From Conexibacter sp. SYSU D00693 (GTDB lineage: Bacteria; Actinomycetota; Thermoleophilia; Solirubrobacterales; Solirubrobacteraceae): a DNA stretch of 64,000 nucleotides. Shown here piece after piece: positions 45,042-52,273 of the stretch. The DNA lies in assembly GCF_017084525.1 (NCBI RefSeq), contig NZ_CP070950.1, positions 2,666,001-2,730,000 on the forward strand, in the 5' to 3' direction. The first letter of the stretch is position 1. Each line of letters begins with the position of its first letter. Below the pieces are notes generated by a model. The model had not been told where the DNA came from and made no database searches. It saw only the letters and a list, made by a program, of their open reading frames with translations. The position numbers and the translations under genes are program-made.

Positions 45042-45461
45042 TCAGGTGTCGGTCGGGTGCAGGACGAAGGGCTCGCCCTGTGCGGTGGTCAGGCGCCGGA
45101 GCGCCTCGGTGCGGAAGGTGGCGATGTGGCGGGTCCGCGCACGGGCCGCGACGGCCACGAGCGACGCCTCGACGAGGTCCACGACGACCTCCCTACCCGC
45201 TCGGGCGATGGCGATCGACTCGGTCAGGGCGTCGGCCCACCAGCGGACGACGTAGGCGCCGGCGTCGAGGTCCTCCCAGAACGCCTCGGCGGCCGCGGGG
45301 CCGCCGAGGCGGTGCAGGACGGCCTCCACCTGCGCCACGACCAGCGGCGAGGTCACGAGGTCGTCGTCGGCGACGGCGAGCCAGTCGCGGGCCGCCTCGT
45401 GGTGGTCGTCGCCGGCGTTGGCCAGCGCGAGCAGGTACGAGGTGTCCACGACGACGGCCAC
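45042..45461 (-). CDS. vapC: PIN-domain toxin VapC
   Basis: The 139-residue protein has the PIN acidic residues: Asp6 in VVVDTSYLLALANAGDDHH, Glu in LVVAQVEAVLHRLGG, and Asp in VDLVEASLVAVAARARTRHIATF. PIN toxins cut tRNA or rRNA. It starts at a GTG at 45461, four nt after the stop of its antitoxin gene, as expected for a VapBC operon. The length is ordinary for VapC. Confidence 0.88.
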   Translation of the reverse strand: MAVVVDTSYLLALANAGDDHHEAARDWLAVADDDLVTSPLVVAQVEAVLHRLGGPAAAEAFWEDLDAGAYVVRWWADALTESIAIARAGREVVVDLVEASLVAVAARARTRHIATFRTEALRRLTTAQGEPFVLHPTDT

Positions 45462-45465
45462 GCCG

Positions 45466-45669
45466 CTAGCGCCAGGCCTCGGGGTCCGTCGACAGGGTGC
45501 GCGGGCCGTCGAGCACGCCGACGGCGCGGGGGCGCCGGCGGGGCGGGCGGGCGACGGTGGCCGCCAGCGTGCGGCGGATGAGCTCCGCCTTCGTCAGGCC
45601 CTCCTCGGTCGCTCGCCGGGCGAGCGCCTCGTCCAGCTCCGGCTCGAGGTAGAGGCTGGTCTTCTTCAC
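45466..45669 (-). CDS. vapB: ribbon-helix-helix antitoxin VapB
   Basis: The 67-residue protein begins MKKTSLYLEPELDEALARRATEEGLTKAELIRRTL, an RHH DNA-binding domain (one strand and two helices), followed by a disordered, basic tail ([20 protein letters not shown]) that would wrap and inhibit the toxin. The GTG at 45669 is preceded by the palindrome CCCTACGTAGGG, a likely operator for autoregulation by the toxin-antitoxin complex. Confidence 0.85.
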   Translation of the reverse strand: MKKTSLYLEPELDEALARRATEEGLTKAELIRRTLAATVARPPRRRPRAVGVLDGPRTLSTDPEAWR

Positions 45670-45670
45670 G

Positions 45671-45684
45671 CCCTACGTAGGGTA
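45671..45684 (-). promoter_or_regulatory. vapBC operator-promoter
   Basis: CCCTACGTAGGG (45671-45682) is a perfect 12-bp palindrome that starts one base before the vapB start codon. The minus-strand hexamer TACCCT (45684-45679) could be the -10, so the palindrome covers the transcription start. Bound VapB or VapBC would exclude RNA polymerase. Confidence 0.5.
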
Positions 45685-45702
45685 CACCCTCCTGCCACGC
45701 GG

Positions 45703-46104
45703 TCAGGGCGCGCGCAGCACCCGGGCCACGCAGGCCCCGCACAGCGCGGTCATCGTCAGCGCGCTGGCGATGCACCAGACGCAGTGCTCCTCGAGCGTCA
45801 CGAAGGAGCGGAACTGCAGGTAGCCGCTGAACAGCAGCCCGCCGACGGCGAGCCCGGCCGCCGCCAGCAGCGCCGCCTCGCCGGGGAGCAGCAGCGCCGC
45901 GAGGATCGCGACGTAGCCCAGCAGCCCGAGCAGGGCGACCGGGACCCCGGCGAGGTCGGCGTACTCGCTGGTCTGGACCCGCTCGCACCCGCCGCCGCTC
46001 GTGCACACGGGGTCGATGCCCCCGTAGTGCGCGACCGTCAGGTAGCCGGCGATGCCGACGCCCAGGACGGCGAGCGCGACGGCGGCGCGGTCGAGCGGCC
46101 TCAC
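45703..46104 (-). CDS. vitamin K epoxide reductase family protein (DsbB-like)
   Basis: The 133-residue membrane protein has about four helices. The redox cysteines are Cys34 and Cys40 in PVCTSGGGCERVQTSEYADLAGVPVALLG, which is the VKOR signature, and Cys108 and Cys111 in HCVWCIAS. VKOR reoxidises a DsbA-like partner by passing electrons to quinone. It overlaps by GTGA the gene for such a partner, so the two form a disulfide-generating pair at the cell envelope. It is the last gene of the copper/disulfide cluster. Confidence 0.93.
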   Translation of the reverse strand: MRPLDRAAVALAVLGVGIAGYLTVAHYGGIDPVCTSGGGCERVQTSEYADLAGVPVALLGLLGYVAILAALLLPGEAALLAAAGLAVGGLLFSGYLQFRSFVTLEEHCVWCIASALTMTALCGACVARVLRAP

Positions 46105-46907
46105 GCGCCGGCCAGCTCCCGGACGCGCTCGACGAACGGCTGCGCGGTCAGCGAGGACGGCTCGAACGGCTCGAGCTCCTGGCCGGTGCGCCCGATCAGG
46201 AACGTCGGCGTCGACCGCACGCCGTAGCGGTTCTGGGCCGTCACGGCCGCCCCGAGCTCCCGGGTGACGGGGTCGCTGCCCGTGGCGGCGAGCGCCCGCG
46301 GGCCGTCGAGCCCCGGAACCCCGGTGACGAGCCCGCGCAGGAACGCGTCGGTCGCGTAGCGCGAGCCCTCCTGGCCCTGCAGGCGGTACGCCGCCTCGGC
46401 GACGTGCCAGAGGCGGTCCTGCTGGGCGGCCGCGAGCGCGAGCCGCGCGATCTTCTGCGAGTCGTCGGTGCCGAGGTTGTCGTCGAGGAAGGTCAGCAGC
46501 CGCAGCTCGACCTTCAGCCGCCCGGCGCGGACCTCCTGCTCGACGATCGCGGGCAGCGCCTGCGTGGCGAACTCGCCGCAGAAGGGGCACTGCGGGTCGG
46601 CGAACTCGACCATCGTGACGGGCGCGTCCTTGCGCCCGAGCACGAGGCCGTCCTGCGGGATCCCGTCCAGCGACCGGGCGACCTCGCGGACGACCTGGGC
46701 GCTGCGGTCGGCGGTGACCGGCGGCGACGTCTCGTCGTCGCCGCCGCTGGACACCAGCACGGCCACGACGACCAGGACGACCGCGGCGGCCACCACGGCG
46801 CCGAGCATCCGCAGGCGCCGGGCCTGCCGGGCCTTCGCCGCCTCCTGCTCCTCGTGGGCGAGGCGCGCCTCGCGCGCCTCGCGCTTGCGGTCCTCTCGCG
46901 ACGCCAT
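46101..46907 (-). CDS. membrane-anchored DsbA-like thiol oxidase
   Basis: The 268-residue protein has a charged cytoplasmic start (REDRKREAREARLAHEEQEAAKARQARRLR), one membrane helix (AVVAAAVVLVVVAVLVSSG) and an outside thioredoxin-fold domain of the DSBA/thioredoxin_4 type with VEFADPQCPFCGEFA (Cys107 and Cys110) and YGVRSTPTFLIG holding the cis-proline. It should insert disulfides into secreted proteins and be reoxidised by the VKOR protein. A GGGAGGA ribosome site lies eight nt before the ATG. It follows ycnI by 14 bp. Confidence 0.93.
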   Translation of the reverse strand: MASREDRKREAREARLAHEEQEAAKARQARRLRMLGAVVAAAVVLVVVAVLVSSGGDDETSPPVTADRSAQVVREVARSLDGIPQDGLVLGRKDAPVTMVEFADPQCPFCGEFATQALPAIVEQEVRAGRLKVELRLLTFLDDNLGTDDSQKIARLALAAAQQDRLWHVAEAAYRLQGQEGSRYATDAFLRGLVTGVPGLDGPRALAATGSDPVTRELGAAVTAQNRYGVRSTPTFLIGRTGQELEPFEPSSLTAQPFVERVRELAGA

Positions 46908-46921
46908 GGCGTGATCCTCCC

Positions 46922-47614
46922 CTACGCGGTGCGCCCGCGAGCCAGTGCGGCACCGCCGGCGACCAGGCCGAGCGCCCCCACCGCCAGTGCCGCGACGGCC
47001 AGGCCGTCCGAGCCGCCGTCGTCCTCGGCGTCGTCGTCGACCACCGGCGCGGGCGCCGCCGTGTCGGCCGTCTGCGCGGTCGCGCCACCGCCGCCGTGGG
47101 CGTCGTCGTCGGCCTCGTCGACCTCGACGGTGGGCGCCGGCTTGTCGGCGTCCTCCGGGCCGATCCAGCGCACCACCTCGCCGCCGGTGTAGGTCTGCAG
47201 CGCCTTGAAGGTCGCCTTGCCGACCGTGTCGGGCACGCGGATCGACAGGCCGAAGTCGCGGAACGCGCCCGGCGGGATCGCGTCGTCGCGGCTGTCGGCG
47301 GTGAACGTGACGGTGTCGACCTCCTCCGTCGAGGTCTCGCCGTGCATCTCGATCGGCTTGGCCGCCTTGCGGGTCGTCACCTCGACGCTCCAGCCGGGGA
47401 CCGGCTCGTAGCTCGCGGTGGCGACGCCGGGCGGGAACTGCACCTCGACCTTGCGCGTCGAGGCGTCGTCGCGCTCGTTGGGCACGCGGACGTCGACGCG
47501 CTTGAAGGCGCCGGCCTCGAGCTCCTGGGGCTGGACGGTGACGTGGGCGCCGGCGGCGGCCGGCAGCGCGAGCGCGGCGAGGGCGGTCGCGGCGGTGATG
47601 GTCCTGCGGGTCAT
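46922..47614 (-). CDS. YcnI-like copper-binding protein (DUF1775)
   Basis: The 230-residue protein has a signal peptide ending AAAGA, after which the mature chain would start HVTVQPQELEAGAFKRVDVRVPNE. The N-terminal histidine, conserved in YcnI, binds Cu(II) with its own amino group. The strand-rich domain (VEVQFPPGVATASYEPVPGWSV) and a Trp in RWIGPEDADKP follow, then an acidic linker with histidine and a C-terminal membrane helix (GLAVAALAVGALGLVAGGAAL). AAGGAG precedes the ATG at 47614 by seven nt. The upstream small gene runs into it in the same frame without a stop. Confidence 0.9.
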   Translation of the reverse strand: MTRRTITAATALAALALPAAAGAHVTVQPQELEAGAFKRVDVRVPNERDDASTRKVEVQFPPGVATASYEPVPGWSVEVTTRKAAKPIEMHGETSTEEVDTVTFTADSRDDAIPPGAFRDFGLSIRVPDTVGKATFKALQTYTGGEVVRWIGPEDADKPAPTVEVDEADDDAHGGGGATAQTADTAAPAPVVDDDAEDDGGSDGLAVAALAVGALGLVAGGAALARGRTA

Positions 47615-47899
47615 GCGATGGCTCCTTGGTGGTGTGCGACAGGTCTCTGGGCTCCTGCGCAGGCCAGGAGGAGGACGGGAGGCGATGGCGCAGCCGACGA
47701 GGCACGCGCCGCGCGGGACGCGCACGAGCGGGGCGAGCGCGACGGCGAGGAGGCCGGGCACGCGGCGGCGCGGACGGTGGCGCCGGCGGGCGACGAGCGC
47801 CCGGGCCCCCTCGAGCGCGCGCTCGCCCGGGAAGCGCCCGGCGAGGAGCGCGACGGCGAGGAGCGCCGCCGGGAGCAGGCTGAGCAGCAGCGTGCTCAT
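47615..47899 (-). CDS. small membrane protein gene in frame with ycnI, no stop codon of its own
   Basis: The frame starts at the ATG at 47899, which shares its A with the TGA of the copCD gene (TGATG), and has 95 codons before the ycnI ATG without any stop, so it could give a 325-residue fusion. It encodes a hydrophobic start (LLLSLLPAALLAVALLAGRFPGERALEGARALV) and a basic region (VRVPRGACLVGCAIASRPPP). This resembles the product of the small gene at 50383-50712 at the other end of the operon. Either the fusion is made or the small protein has lost its stop. YcnI itself has an independent ribosome site. Confidence 0.5.
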
Positions 47900-49620
47900 C
47901 ACCGCACCCGCACGTCCACGTCCTTGCGGAACTCGTCGAAGTCGCTGACGCGGACGACGACCCGCAGGCGCCACGTGCCGGTGCGCCCGACGGCGAACCG
48001 GTCGGCGACGTAGTGGCCGGGGCCGCTCAGGCGCAGCGTCACGGGCAGCTCGGGGATGTCGCCGCCGGGCAGCGCCATCGTCGCGGTGACCTCCTTGGCG
48101 CCCTCGAACTGCGCGCCGTCGCTGCGGCGGAAGAGGTAGAGGTGCAGCTCGTTGGGGCCGACGCCGGCGGGGTCGACCGTCACGTCGGCGTCGAGCGGGC
48201 CGATCGCGACGCGCTCGGCGAACGGGCCGCCGGCGGAGGACGCCGGGGGCGCGTAGCCCGTGAGCGCCCCGGTGGCGCCCAGGACGGCGAGCGCGAGGAC
48301 CACCTCGCCGCGCAGCGTGCGGCGCAGCAGGACGCCCGGTCCGCCCGGGGTCCGGCCGGTGGCGGCGGCGTGCCGGAGGGCGGGCACGACGCGACGCTGG
48401 TTGACCGCCCCGAGCGCGATGAGGCCGGCGAGCAGGACGACCTTCACGAGGATCGCCCGGCCGAAGGCGGTGTCCAGCAGCTCGGAGAAGGCGGTGAGGT
48501 GGATCACCGACTGGACCGTCCCGGTGACGAGCAGCGCGACGACGCACGCCAGCGCGAGCGGCGAGAAGCGGGTGAGGACGGCCGCCAGGAGCTTCGTGCG
48601 GTCGGCGGGCTCGAGCTGCGCGGTCGCGCGCGGGAGGGCGAGCAGGAGCAGGGCGAGGCCGCCGAGCCAGGCGCTCATGGCGACGACGTGCACGACGTCG
48701 GAGGTCGCGGTGAGCCCGCGCGGGGAGGTCACGCCGGCGTGGCCGCCGAGCGCGGGCGCCGCGGCGAGCACCACGAGCGGGAGCGCGAGGAGGGCCGCGA
48801 GGACCCTCGGGCGCGGCAGCGCCCGGCGCGCGAGCACGAGGACGCCGGCGAGCAGGGCGAGCCACGCGCCCTCGCGCACGCCGTAGGCCGTGCCGAGCCG
48901 CGTCTCGAGGACCTCGCGCACGACGTCGGGGTCCAGCGCGGTCCAGAACGACGTGCCGCCGGCCACCGCACCCTGGAGGACGAGGCCGGCCGCGCCGGCG
49001 ACGAGCCCGGCCAGGGCGCCCGCGGCGAGGAGGCGCTGGGCCCGCGCGCGCAGCGCGGCCCGCGCCGCGACGAGGCCGGCGCCCAGGCCGAGGCCCGCGA
49101 CCGCCGGCAGCCAGCACAGCCCGAGGACGAGCAGCCCGCCGAGGACCACGGCGGTCGCGGCGTACGTCGTCGCGCGCGCCACCGAGAAGGCCGTCCCGGT
49201 CACGGGACCCGAGCTGGCCCCGAGCAGCTCGTCGATCGTCTGGGACGGTCCTGCGCCGGCCTCGCCGACGCTGAACACCAGGCCGCCCGAGATCGGGTGT
49301 CCGTCGGCGCTGATCAGCCGGTAGACCGCGGTGTACGTCCCGTCCGCCAGGCCTCGCGGCAGGCCGACGGCGACCCGGTGGCTGTCGCCCCCGGGGCTGC
49401 GCAGCCGCCGGTCGTCGACCTCCTTGCCGGTGCCGTCGTAGACGCGCACGGCGCCGAACGCGGCTTCGACCGGCTCGTTGAAGCGGAAGACGACCTCCTG
49501 CGGGGCGGCGCGCAGGGTCGCGCCCCGCTCGGGCGCCGTCCCGACCAGGCGGGCATGGGCCTGCGCCGCCGCCGGGAGGGCGAGCAGCGCGACCAGCGCG
49601 AGGAAGAGGGCCCGCCTCAC
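47899..49620 (-). CDS. CopC-CopD fusion copper-transport protein
   Basis: The 573-residue protein has a signal peptide (ALFLALVALLALPAAAQA) and a mature start HARLVGTAPERGATLRAAPQEVVFRFNEPVE, the CopC domain, with the second copper ligands expected near DGHPISGGLVFSVG. From about residue 145 it is a CopD membrane domain of eight or more helices (VVLGGLLVLGLCWLPAVAG, HVVAMSAWLGGLALLLLALP). A C-terminal extracytoplasmic beta-sandwich (DADVTVDPAGVGPNELHLYLF...GTWRLRVVVRVSDFDEF) follows, a YtkA/FixH-like part. It would bring copper across the membrane. The GTG at 49620 overlaps the previous stop. Confidence 0.92.
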   Translation of the reverse strand: MRRALFLALVALLALPAAAQAHARLVGTAPERGATLRAAPQEVVFRFNEPVEAAFGAVRVYDGTGKEVDDRRLRSPGGDSHRVAVGLPRGLADGTYTAVYRLISADGHPISGGLVFSVGEAGAGPSQTIDELLGASSGPVTGTAFSVARATTYAATAVVLGGLLVLGLCWLPAVAGLGLGAGLVAARAALRARAQRLLAAGALAGLVAGAAGLVLQGAVAGGTSFWTALDPDVVREVLETRLGTAYGVREGAWLALLAGVLVLARRALPRPRVLAALLALPLVVLAAAPALGGHAGVTSPRGLTATSDVVHVVAMSAWLGGLALLLLALPRATAQLEPADRTKLLAAVLTRFSPLALACVVALLVTGTVQSVIHLTAFSELLDTAFGRAILVKVVLLAGLIALGAVNQRRVVPALRHAAATGRTPGGPGVLLRRTLRGEVVLALAVLGATGALTGYAPPASSAGGPFAERVAIGPLDADVTVDPAGVGPNELHLYLFRRSDGAQFEGAKEVTATMALPGGDIPELPVTLRLSGPGHYVADRFAVGRTGTWRLRVVVRVSDFDEFRKDVDVRVR

Positions 49621-50300
49621 CACGCCTCGCGGCCGCCGGCGCCGGCCGCGTCCGTGCCGCCCTCGCCCGCGCCCCGCCGCCGGCGGGACACCACGACCGC
49701 CGCGCCCCCGAGCACCACGACGGCGAGGAGGCCGACGACCGCCCCGACCGGCATGCCGCCGCCGTCCTCGACGGGCGTCCACAGCAGCTCGCCGCGGATC
49801 GCGTCCTCATCGCCGCCGACGGCGATCGGCACCGTCCAGCGCGTCACCTGCTGGCGCTCGTCCTTGGGGCGGCGCAGCGGGGGGTCGGTCTTCGACATCC
49901 AGTGGATGCGGTGGTCGTGCCACTCGAAGCGCGCCGAGCGGTCGATCGTGCGCCACCTGGGTGCCGCGCCGGGCCGCACGCCGTCGGGGACCTTCGCGCC
50001 GTAGCGCTCCTCGTTGGTGTAGGTCGCCTCGGAGTTCTCGTTGACCTGGACGGTCCCGTCGGCACGGACACGGGCGTACTGCTCGCCGGGGCGGTAGCCC
50101 TCGATGACGACGTCCTCGCCCGTGCGGTTGACCAGCGCGAGGCGGTCGTCGCGGTTGAGCACCTCGAGGTGCAGGCCGCGGACCTGCGGCTTGGACTGGA
50201 TGACGGACAGGAAGTTCGGGCTGCCCTCGTGGGCGAGGGCGGTGGCGGGCATGGCGAGCGCGAGCAGCGCCGCCGCGACGCCCAGGGACCGGCGCGCCAT
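49617..50300 (-). CDS. secreted membrane-anchored protein with predicted N-terminal histidine, copper-related
   Basis: The 227-residue protein has a signal peptide (LGVAAALLALAMPATALA) and a mature start HEGSPNFLSVIQSKPQVRG. A beta-rich domain follows (LHLEVLNRDDRLALVNRTGEDVVIEGYRPGEQYARV) with the histidine-rich stretch FEWHDHRIHWMS near residue 125 and IRGELLWTPV. One C-terminal helix (AVVGLLAVVVLGGAAVVV) anchors it. It lies directly before copCD, whose mature chain, like that of YcnI, also begins with His. I know no function for this family; copper binding is inferred from the N-terminal histidine, the HDHRIH stretch and the operon. Confidence 0.82.
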   Translation of the reverse strand: MARRSLGVAAALLALAMPATALAHEGSPNFLSVIQSKPQVRGLHLEVLNRDDRLALVNRTGEDVVIEGYRPGEQYARVRADGTVQVNENSEATYTNEERYGAKVPDGVRPGAAPRWRTIDRSARFEWHDHRIHWMSKTDPPLRRPKDERQQVTRWTVPIAVGGDEDAIRGELLWTPVEDGGGMPVGAVVGLLAVVVLGGAAVVVSRRRRGAGEGGTDAAGAGGREAW

Positions 50301-50382
50301 GGCGTGCCTCCTCGGTGGTTCGCGTGGGTCGGGTCGATGGCGTGCGCGCGCACGCGGACCCGACGGCGAGCCGGGCCTTCAG

Positions 50383-50712
50383 CTAGCGCGCGAGGGCGAG
50401 CGCGGGCGGCCCGCGCTCGGCCAGCGACGCCGCGATGAGGCGGCCGCCGCGGGCGACGCGCACCACCGGGCGGCGCAGCCGCGGGAGCGCGGCGCCGACG
50501 GGCCGGGCGCGACGGGCCCGCACGACGGCGGCGAGGGCGGCGAGGCGGTCCTCACCGACGTAGCGGCCCGCGAGGAGCGGCAGCGCGAGCACGAGCAGCG
50601 GCAGCGCGTGCAGCACCGAGGCGTCCAGCACGCCGGCCGTGCACGCGCACGCCAGCACGAGCCCGAGCAGGGCGGCGGCGAGCAGCGGCAGGAGGGCCCG
50701 GCGGCGGTCCAC
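50383..50712 (-). CDS. small membrane protein, first gene of the copper cluster
   Basis: The 109-residue protein from the GTG at 50712 has two hydrophobic segments (LLPLLAAALLGLVLACACTAGVL and ALPLLVLALPLLAG) and a basic tail (VVRARRARPVGAALPRLRRPVVRVARGG). The part LPLLAGRYVGEDRLAALAAVV resembles LLAGRFPGERALEGARALV of the small frame at 47615-47899, so the two appear to be paralogues flanking the operon. The cysteines in CACTAG could bind copper. Its function is unknown. Confidence 0.72.
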   Translation of the reverse strand: MDRRRALLPLLAAALLGLVLACACTAGVLDASVLHALPLLVLALPLLAGRYVGEDRLAALAAVVRARRARPVGAALPRLRRPVVRVARGGRLIAASLAERGPPALALAR

Positions 50713-50720
50713 TGGCCGAC

Positions 50721-50726
50721 ATCGTA
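50721..50726 (-). promoter_or_regulatory. -10 element of the copper/disulfide operon
   Basis: TACGAT on the minus strand ends eight nt before the GTG at 50712 and is the only such box found upstream of the seven-gene cluster. No metal-regulator operator is evident beside it. Confidence 0.45.
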
Positions 50727-50769
50727 CGGACTGCGGCGCGAGGTCGCGCCCTCTGGTTGGCTTGCCCAC

Positions 50770-52263
50770 GTGTCCAGGACCGTCACGCGCCGCGGGCTGC
50801 TCGGCACCGCGGCGGGCGCCGCCGGAGCGGCCGCCCTCCCCCCGTCCGCGGGCGCCAAGCCCGCGCCCCGGCGCCGGGCGCCGCGCAGGACCGACGTCGT
50901 GGTGGTCGGCGCGGGCCTGGCCGGCCTGCGCGCCGCCCTCGACGTCGTGGCGGCCGGGAGGTCGGTCGTGGTGCTCGAGGCGCGCGACCGCGTCGGCGGG
51001 CGCCTGCTCAACCACGCCCTCGGCGAGGGGGAGGTCATCGAGGTCGGCGGCCAGTGGGTCGGCCCGACGCAGGACGTGCTGCTCGGCCTGGCGCGCGAGC
51101 TGGGCGTCGACACGTTCCCCACCTACGACCAGGGCTCGTACCTCTACGCCGCCGGCGGCAGGCGCGAGCGCTACAGCCCCACCGGGCCGCTCGGGCCGGT
51201 GCCGCCCGACCTGCTCGGCGCCCCCGAGGCGTTCCTGGCCATCGCCCAGCTCGACCAGATGGCGGCCACCGTGCCGGTCGAGGCGCCGTGGAAGGCGCCG
51301 CGCGCCGCCGAGTGGGACAGCCAGACCTTCGAGACCTGGAAGCTCGCCAACGCGCACACGCCGGGCGCGCGGCTGCTGCTCGACCTCGCCATCGAGGCGG
51401 TGTGGGCCTGCGAGCCGCGCGACGTCTCGCTCCTGCACGTCCTGGCCTACATCCGCGGCGCCGGGCCGGCGGGCGGCGGCGGGTCGCTCAACCGGCTCAT
51501 CAACACCGCCGGCGGCGCCCAGGAGCAGCGCTTCGTCGGCGGCTCGCAGCGCATCGTCCTCGGGCTGGCCGAGCGGCTGGGCAAGCGCCGCGTGAAGCTC
51601 GGCTCGCCCGTGCGCCGGGTCGTCCAGCGCAAGGGCAGCGTCGACGTCGTCTGCGACACGGCGACGTGGCGGGCGCGCAGCGTCGTCGTGACCGCGCCGC
51701 CCGCGGTGACCGCGTCGATCGACTGGGAGCCCTGGCTGCCGGCCGATCGGGCCCAGCTGCTGCAGCGCTTCCCGCAGGGCAACGCGATCAAGTGCCAGGC
51801 GGTCTACGACGAGCCGTTCTGGCGGGCCGACGGCCTCGCGGGACAGGTCACCTCGGACGCCGACCCCGTGCGCATCACGTTCGACAACTCGCCGCCCGAC
51901 GGCCGCCCCGGCGTGCTGCTGGGCTTCATCGAGGGCCACGCCGCCCGCGTCTGGGCACGCCGCTCGGCCGCCGACCGCAAGGCCGCGGTGCTGCGCTGCT
52001 TCGCCGACTTCTTCGGCGATCGCGCCTCGCGCCCGAAGGCCTACGTGGAGATGGACTGGTCGGCCGAGCGCTGGACGCGCGGGTGCTACGTCGGCTTCAC
52101 GCCGCCGGGCGTCCTGCTCGACTTCGGCGAGGCGATCCGCCGGCCCCACCAGCGGGTCCACTGGGCCGGCGCCGAGACCGCGACGGTGTGGAACGGCTAC
52201 ATGGACGGGGCCCTGCGCTCGGGCTCCCGCGCTGCTGCCGAGGCGCTGGGCGACCTCGCGTAG
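50770..52263 (+). CDS. flavin monoamine oxidase family protein with Tat-like signal
   Basis: The 497-residue protein starts at a GTG at 50770. Its N-terminus (SRTVTRRGLLGTAAGAAGAAAL) has a twin-arginine signal, so it folds with FAD before export. The Rossmann motif VVVGAGLAGLRAALDVVAAG is followed by LEARDRVGGRLL and IEVGGQWVGPTQ. The C-terminus has VHWAGAETATVWNGYMDGALRSGSRAAAEAL, the FAD-covering motif of MAO and L-amino-acid oxidases. It would oxidise an amine outside the membrane, releasing hydrogen peroxide. Confidence 0.92.
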   Translation: MSRTVTRRGLLGTAAGAAGAAALPPSAGAKPAPRRRAPRRTDVVVVGAGLAGLRAALDVVAAGRSVVVLEARDRVGGRLLNHALGEGEVIEVGGQWVGPTQDVLLGLARELGVDTFPTYDQGSYLYAAGGRRERYSPTGPLGPVPPDLLGAPEAFLAIAQLDQMAATVPVEAPWKAPRAAEWDSQTFETWKLANAHTPGARLLLDLAIEAVWACEPRDVSLLHVLAYIRGAGPAGGGGSLNRLINTAGGAQEQRFVGGSQRIVLGLAERLGKRRVKLGSPVRRVVQRKGSVDVVCDTATWRARSVVVTAPPAVTASIDWEPWLPADRAQLLQRFPQGNAIKCQAVYDEPFWRADGLAGQVTSDADPVRITFDNSPPDGRPGVLLGFIEGHAARVWARRSAADRKAAVLRCFADFFGDRASRPKAYVEMDWSAERWTRGCYVGFTPPGVLLDFGEAIRRPHQRVHWAGAETATVWNGYMDGALRSGSRAAAEALGDLA

Positions 52264-52266
52264 CAT
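52261..52266 (+). promoter_or_regulatory. -10 element of the lipoprotein gene
   Basis: TAGCAT ends seven nt before the GTG at 52274. Its TAG is also the stop codon of the amine oxidase gene. Confidence 0.4.
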
Positions 52267-52273
52267 CACGTCC

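Noticed and set aside
45042-45669. VapBC as a sign of a genomic island
   Set aside because: Base composition matches the surroundings and no integrase, tRNA or repeat borders it.
46250-46285. ATGSDP peptide in the DsbA-like protein
   Set aside because: The DNA there reads GGGGTCGCTGCCC, not the GGGGTCAGACCCC palindrome, so the peptide match to the repeat is coincidence.
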